Positions 59,030-64,000 of a stretch of 64,000 bases of DNA are shown here, piece by piece. Positions within the stretch are counted from its first letter, which is position 1, and each line of letters starts with the position of its first letter. A program made the translations under genes and the position numbers. This DNA is from Nibribacter koreensis (lineage in GTDB: Bacteria; Bacteroidota; Bacteroidia; Cytophagales; Hymenobacteraceae). A model generated the notes under the pieces. That model had not been told where the DNA came from, ran no database searches, and saw nothing but the letters and a program-made list of their open reading frames with translations. The stretch is from contig NZ_BAABGX010000001.1 of assembly GCF_039541795.1 (NCBI RefSeq), positions 930,001-994,000 of the forward strand, given 5' to 3'.

Positions 59030-61441
59030 TTACATGATAGCCGGAAAAGCTTCTGGATCTGCCTCATGCATGATAGCGTAGACCGTTTCAAACACATCTT
59101 CAGCGTTTGGCTTAGAGAAATAATCTCCATCTGAAGAATATGGCGGACGGTGGTCGTGCGCCGATAAAGCTTGTGGCTTAGAATCCAACCAGCGCCAAGC
59201 TTCCTGCTCATCCACCACTTTCTGCATCATAAAGCCGGTGGCTCCTCCAGACACGTCTTCATCTGCAAACAACACGCGGTTGGTTTTCCGGATGGAGTCT
59301 GTAATGGAATGATGGATGTCAAACGGCAACAAGGTCTGCACGTCTATCACCTCAGCTGAAATCCCGAACTCCTGTAACTGCTCAGCGGCGTCCATCACAA
59401 TGCGGCACATAGAGCCATAGGTCACTATGGTGATGTCTGTACCAGCACGCAGTATCTCGGGCTGGCCTAAAGGAACTGTGAACTCGCCAATGTTAGCCGG
59501 AATGCGCTCTTTTAAGCGATAGCCGTTCAAGCACTCAATCACCAAGGCCGGCTCATCTGATTTTAACAAGGTGTTATAGAAACCGGCGGCCTGGGTCATG
59601 TTACGCGGTACCAAGACGTGCATACCTCTTAAGCTGTGTAAGATCATACCCATGGGCGAACCAGAATGCCAGATGCCTTCCAGTCTATGGCCACGGGTGC
59701 GAACAATTAAAGGTGCTTTCTGCCCGCCCTTGGTACGGTACTGCAAGCAGGCCACGTCATCAGACAGAATCTGGATGGCATATAATAAGTAGTCCAGGTA
59801 CTGAATCTCGGTGATAGGACGCAGTCCGCGCAAGGCGGCGCCTATGCCCTGCCCTACAATGGTACATTCCCTGATACCCGTGTCGGTTACGCGCAAATCA
59901 CCGTATTTATCCTGCAGACCCGCGAAGGCCTGGTTTACGTCGCCAATCTTTCCTACATCCTCGCCAATGGCGAATACGCGCGGGTCACGGGCCAACATGG
60001 CATCAAAGCAGGCTTGCAACACCTCACGGGCGTCAACAGTGGGGCTGTCTTCGGTATACTCTGGCTTGATTTCCTCTACCAAAAGGGCAGATTCTTCAGA
60101 CTGGCTGTATAGATAAGAGTTGAAACGATCCGCGTTTTCGCCTTGGGCAGTTTCCAACCATTTCACTAACTCGCGCTTGGCCGCGCTTTTCTCATTGCGC
60201 ACGTAGCGTAATGCTTTACGGGCTGCTTTGACCGCGTCTGACCGGATGGGAACGGTGGTTTTTTCTAGTTCTTCTTTAATGGCCGCCACCTCAGAAGCAT
60301 GGGCCTCAATGCTCCCAGAAAGGTTCTCCAGCAAGTGCACGCAGTCCTTATGATCCGCCACAATGCCTTCATTGAACGCATTCCAGGCAGCCACGCGGGC
60401 TACCTTTACGGCTTCCTTGGCTTCGGTTTCAATCTGGTCCAAGTCATTCTCAGACGCAAAACCATTCTGCAACAACCAAAGACGCATCTGCTTTAAGCAG
60501 TCAAACTCAGCTTCCCAGGCCAAACGGTCCTGCGACTTGTAGCGCTCATGTGAGCCTGAGGTGGAGTGTCCTTGGGGTTGCGTTACTTCTTCAACATGTA
60601 TCAATACCGGCACGTGCTCCTCGCGGCAAACGGCAGAGGCTTGTTGGTAGACTTCACACAGTCCGGCGTAATCCCAGCCTTTCACTTTATAGATTTCATA
60701 GCCTTGCTCACCCGGCGCGTTGCGCTGGAAACCGGCCAGAATCTCAGAAATGCTTCCTTTGGTAGTCTGGTAATGAGCCGGCACCGAGATACCGTAACCG
60801 TCATCCCACACTGACATGAGCATGGGCACCTGCAAAACACCGGCCGCATTGATGGCCTCAAAGAACATGCCCTCAGACGTAGAGGCGTTGCCAATGGTGC
60901 CGTAGGCTATTTCGTTTCCGTTGATGGAGAAATCATCAAATTGATGCAATTCTGCATTTTGACGGTATAATTTGGAGGCGTAAGCCAAGCCAAGCAACCG
61001 GGGCATCTGACCACCCGTAGGAGAAATGTCTGAGCTTGAGTTCTTGGTGTCGGTTTGGCGCTTCCAGTTGCCTTCCTCATCTAGTAACCGCGTCCCGAAG
61101 TGGCCGTTCATGGCTCTACCTGCGGTAGAAGGCTCTTGTTCTACGTCTGTGTGGGCGTATAACTGGGCAAAATATTGTTGGAGGGTAAGGGCGCCAATGG
61201 CAAACATGAACGTTTGGTCACGGTAATAACCAGACCTAAAATCACCGAGCCTGAAAGATTTGGCCATGGCCAATTGGGCTACTTCTTTGCCATCGCCAAA
61301 GATCCCGAATTTAGCCTTGCCCATGAAAACTTCCTTACGGCCGGCCAGACTGGCCTGGCGACTCTCGCAGGCAATGCGGTAGTCCTGCAACATTTCATCT
61401 ACTGACAAGGAAAGCTGATTAGTCCGTTCAACGGTTTGCAT
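59030..61441 (-). CDS. Fused alpha-beta E1 of a branched-chain or related 2-oxoacid dehydrogenase
   Basis: 803 residues. The alpha half (about 1-400) has GNASTSEGMFFEAINAAGV ... VWDDGYGISVP, the TPP-binding motif in the GNA..DD form used by Bacteroidota fusions, and the phosphorylation-loop region HSTSGSHERYKS. The beta half (about 455-803) has IGEDVGKIGDVNQAF, LRGLRPITEIQYLDYL and DVQTLLPFDI. It catalyses oxidative decarboxylation and transfers the acyl group to an E2 lipoyl domain. E2 and E3 genes are not in the window. The substrate class is inferred. Confidence 0.9.
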   Translation of the reverse strand: MQTVERTNQLSLSVDEMLQDYRIACESRQASLAGRKEVFMGKAKFGIFGDGKEVAQLAMAKSFRLGDFRSGYYRDQTFMFAIGALTLQQYFAQLYAHTDVEQEPSTAGRAMNGHFGTRLLDEEGNWKRQTDTKNSSSDISPTGGQMPRLLGLAYASKLYRQNAELHQFDDFSINGNEIAYGTIGNASTSEGMFFEAINAAGVLQVPMLMSVWDDGYGISVPAHYQTTKGSISEILAGFQRNAPGEQGYEIYKVKGWDYAGLCEVYQQASAVCREEHVPVLIHVEEVTQPQGHSTSGSHERYKSQDRLAWEAEFDCLKQMRLWLLQNGFASENDLDQIETEAKEAVKVARVAAWNAFNEGIVADHKDCVHLLENLSGSIEAHASEVAAIKEELEKTTVPIRSDAVKAARKALRYVRNEKSAAKRELVKWLETAQGENADRFNSYLYSQSEESALLVEEIKPEYTEDSPTVDAREVLQACFDAMLARDPRVFAIGEDVGKIGDVNQAFAGLQDKYGDLRVTDTGIRECTIVGQGIGAALRGLRPITEIQYLDYLLYAIQILSDDVACLQYRTKGGQKAPLIVRTRGHRLEGIWHSGSPMGMILHSLRGMHVLVPRNMTQAAGFYNTLLKSDEPALVIECLNGYRLKERIPANIGEFTVPLGQPEILRAGTDITIVTYGSMCRIVMDAAEQLQEFGISAEVIDVQTLLPFDIHHSITDSIRKTNRVLFADEDVSGGATGFMMQKVVDEQEAWRWLDSKPQALSAHDHRPPYSSDGDYFSKPNAEDVFETVYAIMHEADPEAFPAIM

Positions 61442-61581
61442 GCTCTGTATGATAAGATTCTATAGTCCCACTATGGATTTTTACAACCAAACTTACGTAA
61501 GTTTTGTGCCATATTCAAGAATAATAGCCTTTTCACGAACACTCCTTCGTTTCATTGTTAGTACATCGAACTAATTTTTCG

Positions 61582-61589
61582 TAATTTTG
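61582..61589 (+). promoter_or_regulatory. -7 promoter element of the DUF1573 gene
   Basis: TAATTTTG matches TAnnTTTG exactly, 47 bases before the start codon. No clear -33 partner was found at the right spacing. Confidence 0.45.
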
Positions 61590-61636
61590 TTTTGCCCATA
61601 ACAAGGCCTCCTAAAGGAACTTAACACCTATTTACT

Positions 61637-62419
61637 ATGAAGAAAATCTATCTTTTTCTGGCGCTGGCACTGGTAGTGCTGACACAGGGTTTTGCCTCTG
61701 CGCAAGGAGTCTTGTCTTTTGAGAAAGAGACGCATGACTTTGGCACCATCAAGGAAGGTGGCGTGGCCACATATGAATTTAAAGTAAAGAATACGGGCAA
61801 TGCCCCGGTCATCATCAGCCATGTGCAGGCGTCTTGCGGTTGTACTACGCCAGAATGGTCAAAAGACCCTATTTTACCGGGTGCCACGAGCACCATTAAG
61901 GCTGGATATAACACCGTTGGCCGTCCTGGTGCGTTCAACAAGGCTTTAACTATCACCTCAAACGCTACTCAAGAAACGCAAATGCTGTTCATTAAAGGAA
62001 CAGTGACCAGCGCCCCTGCAGCCCCGGCTCATACGGCTGCGCAATTGGCAGCGTCTCCAAAAATTGAACTGACCAGCTCTACTTATGACTTTGGTAAGGT
62101 AGAGAAAGGACAAAAAGTAACCGCCAAGTTTACGTTGAAAAACACGGGCAAACAGGATTTGAACGTAACAGGCCTACAAACCGCATGCAACTGTGTGACT
62201 TATAAAATGGCTCCGGCCGTGGTAAAACCAGGACAATCTGCCAAGTTGGAACTAACTTACAATCCGCAGGTGTTGCAAAATAGAATAGAGACGGTAACCT
62301 TAACATCTAATGACATCACCGGCTCTGCCACTAGCCTTACCCTTAAGGCCAATGTAGTGGAAAGCTTAGCTAAGCAAAGCGCAGTAAAGGTTAACAAGGG
62401 CAGTGTCCCTTTTAAATAG
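61637..62419 (+). CDS. Exported DUF1573 protein with two ASH/MSP-like domains
   Basis: 260 residues. The signal ends near ASAQG. Two copies of the immunoglobulin-like DUF1573/ASPM-SPD-2-Hydin domain follow: HDFGTIKEGGVATYEFKVKNTGN ... VQASCGCTTPEW and YDFGKVEKGQKVTAKFTLKNTGK ... LQTACNCVTYK, each with a Cys-x-Cys. Such proteins are common envelope components in Bacteroidota; the partner is unknown. Confidence 0.92.
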   Translation: MKKIYLFLALALVVLTQGFASAQGVLSFEKETHDFGTIKEGGVATYEFKVKNTGNAPVIISHVQASCGCTTPEWSKDPILPGATSTIKAGYNTVGRPGAFNKALTITSNATQETQMLFIKGTVTSAPAAPAHTAAQLAASPKIELTSSTYDFGKVEKGQKVTAKFTLKNTGKQDLNVTGLQTACNCVTYKMAPAVVKPGQSAKLELTYNPQVLQNRIETVTLTSNDITGSATSLTLKANVVESLAKQSAVKVNKGSVPFK

Positions 62420-62446
62420 TTTTTTCATAGTTTTATTTTGTACTAA

Positions 62447-62475
62447 TGGCAGGAGCGCAGCTTCTGCCTTTTTTT
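62447..62475 (+). terminator. Terminator of the DUF1573 gene
   Basis: GGCAGGAGC, GCAG, GCTTCTGCC then seven T. Confidence 0.75.
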
Positions 62476-62559
62476 ATGCCTTTAAGCTAATAGTCAACCA
62501 GTTAGCCACACCTACTCGTTATTAGTACAACTATAGTAAAACATTGCCCCCTAAAACGC

Positions 62560-62586
62560 GAAAACCCCGGTCAGTAACCGGGGCCT
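62560..62586 (-). terminator. Terminator of the phage-like lysis genes
   Basis: On the minus strand CCCCGGTTACTGACCGGGG followed by TTTTCGCGTTTT, 46 bases after the last gene of the lysis segment. Confidence 0.75.
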
Positions 62587-62631
62587 TCAGCTTACGAATG
62601 AGGTCGCCCTCATTGCCACATGAATGTACGT

Positions 62632-63018
62632 CTAATAAAGGGGATGTGCTATCTTTTTCTTGGCGAATATCCAGTAGTAGCCCGCGTGAAAGGAGGCCGT
62701 AAAGACCACGTGCAGGATGAGCACGTCCCACAACCAGAACAGCACCGGCTCATAGCAGGCCAGGGCCAGCAGCCAGCACCAGAGCTGGAGCATGTTGGCG
62801 AAATGCCACGCGTCCGTTGTCCAGACTAACAGGGTGCTGCTAAGCGGGAACCGCTCACCCTTGGCGGCGTCTCCGTCCCTCCACTTGTTGCGCCAACTGT
62901 CAACGCTGAACCACTGCGAGGTGAAACGCACCTTGCCGTGGGCGCACGCGTCCGCCAAGGCCTTGCACAGCCCCGCTCCTATGATGAATAGAACGGTGGC
63001 TACTTGCGCACAAACCAT
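62632..63018 (-). CDS. Small membrane protein of the phage-like segment
   Basis: 128 residues from ATG 63018 (MVCAQVATVLFIIGAGL); the start is 19 bases inside the upstream small gene. It has hydrophobic stretches at the N-terminus and near ANMLQLWCWLLALACYEPVLFWLWDVLILHVVFTASFH, and a polar middle. It resembles phage-encoded hypothetical membrane proteins; no family is recognised. Confidence 0.6.
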   Translation of the reverse strand: MVCAQVATVLFIIGAGLCKALADACAHGKVRFTSQWFSVDSWRNKWRDGDAAKGERFPLSSTLLVWTTDAWHFANMLQLWCWLLALACYEPVLFWLWDVLILHVVFTASFHAGYYWIFAKKKIAHPLY

Positions 63019-63194
63019 TTGATGAGCGCGTAGGAGCCGTAGATGAAGAACAGCCCGGCAAGAACCACCCATACAGGGTTGTCCCATCCCTCAAAGCCGC
63101 CGTTGTTGTTGATGCTGGGGTTCAGGCTCAGAAATGCGATTGCAATAATAAAGCAGATGACTGCCACGGCTATTCCGTCTGGTAGTTTTCTCAT
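63000..63194 (-). CDS. Holin-like small membrane protein
   Basis: 64 residues, MRKLPDGIAVAVICFIIAIAF, a polar middle, then VWVVLAGLFFIYGSYALIKWFVRK. Two hydrophobic helices with a charged end, directly after the endolysin gene, suggest a holin-type lysis protein. That is inference from size and position. Confidence 0.55.
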   Translation of the reverse strand: MRKLPDGIAVAVICFIIAIAFLSLNPSINNNGGFEGWDNPVWVVLAGLFFIYGSYALIKWFVRK

Positions 63195-63212
63195 AGTGGT
63201 ATTGGTTAAAGG

Positions 63213-63767
63213 TTATACTCTGTTAAGCCAACCGTTAAGGAATACCTTCTGGGTTGGGTTGTTTCGCACGATGGCAAGGTATTTCTGCCCTTGCAACAAA
63301 TTCAGCAGCTTGACCAGCCTTGTAGGGCTAGGGTAGGCATTCACCTTGGCAATCGTCACCGGCCCGATGGCCCCGTCTATGGCGATGTTCTCCCCTAAGA
63401 GCACCATAGCTTCCTGCAAGAACTTCGCGGCGACGGCCGTACCCATATTCACCCCCGTGTCATAGACCTCTGTGGCCACGGCCTGCGAGGTGAAGGCGTC
63501 CAGCTTGTTCTTGTCCCAGAACTCTTTCTTATAGAAGGACTCAACGTGCTTTTGAAGGGTCAGGTCCACGGCGGCCGAAGCGTTGATATTGGCGGCCGCG
63601 CCTCCTACCTTTAACTTGATGGCGTCTATGGAACCCCATCCAGGCCAGTGAGGCCAGTGCTTGCGGGCAATCCCCTTGTAAGTCTCGCCGCCGGTGTCTG
63701 CTATATGGTTGGCGTAGCCGCCTTCATGTGCGGCCGTAATCTTGTGGGCGTCTCTGAAATTAGCCAT
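63213..63767 (-). CDS. GH108 endolysin (N-acetylmuramidase)
   Basis: 184 residues from ATG 63767 (MANFRDAHKITAAHEGGYAN). The catalytic Glu15 lies in AAHEGGYANHIADTGGETYKGIARK, the GH108 signature, and the C-terminal peptidoglycan-binding part has DGAIGPVTIAKVNA. It cleaves the glycan chain of peptidoglycan. Its neighbours are small membrane proteins, as in phage lysis cassettes. Confidence 0.92.
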   Translation of the reverse strand: MANFRDAHKITAAHEGGYANHIADTGGETYKGIARKHWPHWPGWGSIDAIKLKVGGAAANINASAAVDLTLQKHVESFYKKEFWDKNKLDAFTSQAVATEVYDTGVNMGTAVAAKFLQEAMVLLGENIAIDGAIGPVTIAKVNAYPSPTRLVKLLNLLQGQKYLAIVRNNPTQKVFLNGWLNRV

Positions 63768-64000
63768 TGTATTCTTCTTTGTTGGTTTCGGTTTCGGTGT
63801 CAATGGGTGCGGCTTGCGTAGCGGTAAGGCTAAGGTCCAGCGTGCCGGGCATCCCCTCCGCCGCCTTCTTCTTGGGCGCGCCGTTGAAGATGTTGCCGGT
63901 CAGCAGGAAGCCGATGGCAGACATGATCAATGACCCCTGCAGGAAGCCCTGCGTGTTGCTGGCCATCTCCCGGTTCTTGTCGGGGATGTCATACACCAAG
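63760..64000 (-). CDS. Phage-like hypothetical protein with one membrane helix (cut by window edge)
   Basis: The frame is open at the window edge, so the N-terminus is missing; about 80 residues are visible. A hydrophobic segment (GSLIMSAIGFLLTGNIF) is followed by a polar Thr/Glu-rich tail. It overlaps the endolysin start by 8 bases, consistent with a compact phage operon. Confidence 0.6.
   Translation of the reverse strand, partial: LVYDIPDKNREMASNTQGFLQGSLIMSAIGFLLTGNIFNGAPKKKAAEGMPGTLDLSLTATQAAPIDTETETNKEEYNG

Noticed and set aside
62531..62731. 66-codon minus-strand frame
   Set aside because: It crosses the terminator hairpin at 62560-62586 and overlaps the better-supported membrane gene.

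Overview
The window looks like a chromosomal piece of a Bacteroidota bacterium, most likely Cytophagales/Hymenobacteraceae. The basis is four secreted proteins with type IX secretion (T9SS) C-terminal domains, promoters of the TTTG-N19/20-TAnnTTTG kind, near absence of Shine-Dalgarno sequences, and families typical of that group (DUF1573, DUF2027-Smr, fused 2-oxoacid dehydrogenase E1, large TonB-linked outer-membrane proteins). The genus is inference only.

Layout. 1-4.1 kb: a HipA-like kinase/DUF3037 pair, a CPBP protease gene broken by one in-frame TGA, an ABC-F ATPase and an SRPBCC protein. 4.2-14.5 kb: an aromatic amino acid block on the minus strand, transcribed as trpE-G-D-C-F-B-A followed by a DAHP synthase, then phenylalanine hydroxylase (phhA) and a tandem PhhA-like paralog that has lost all three iron ligands. 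14.5-36 kb: mostly housekeeping and envelope genes, RNase P RNA, a TonB-linked receptor, an HxlR/nitroreductase divergent pair and a Xre/RES toxin-antitoxin pair. 37.4-46.8 kb: four tandem paralogous T9SS-exported seven-bladed propeller proteins. 47-50 kb: PhzF-like protein and an HTH-less NtrC-type regulator. 50.3-52.5 kb: an AT-rich island organised like integron gene cassettes. 52.6-62.4 kb: further chromosomal genes ending in a fused E1 and a DUF1573 protein. 62.5-64 kb: a phage-like lysis segment (GH108 endolysin plus small membrane proteins) running off the edge.

The strongest result is regulatory. The trp operon is preceded by two serial leader peptides, each with a Trp-Trp pair, a perfect or near-perfect terminator hairpin and a complementary antiterminator segment. 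phhA is preceded by a leader peptide with four consecutive Tyr codons and the same mutually exclusive structure. The iron-ligand-less paralog has a homologous leader with Phe/Tyr codons. In all three transcription units the -7 element sits only a few bases before the leader ATG, so these leader peptides are probably translated from leaderless or nearly leaderless RNAs. Together they suggest that aromatic amino acid supply in this lineage is governed by a family of attenuators: Trp stalling controls trp/aroF, and Tyr stalling controls conversion of Phe to Tyr.

Other structure: about 20 intergenic copies of a palindrome built on CGTTTTTGGCC...GGCCAAAAACG, with compensatory changes between the arms; a MITE-like inverted repeat beside aroF; a second dispersed repeat that supplies the last codons of trpA; and a two-cassette attC-like array in which each cassette's first core bases complement its own terminal core site, as expected for integron cassettes.
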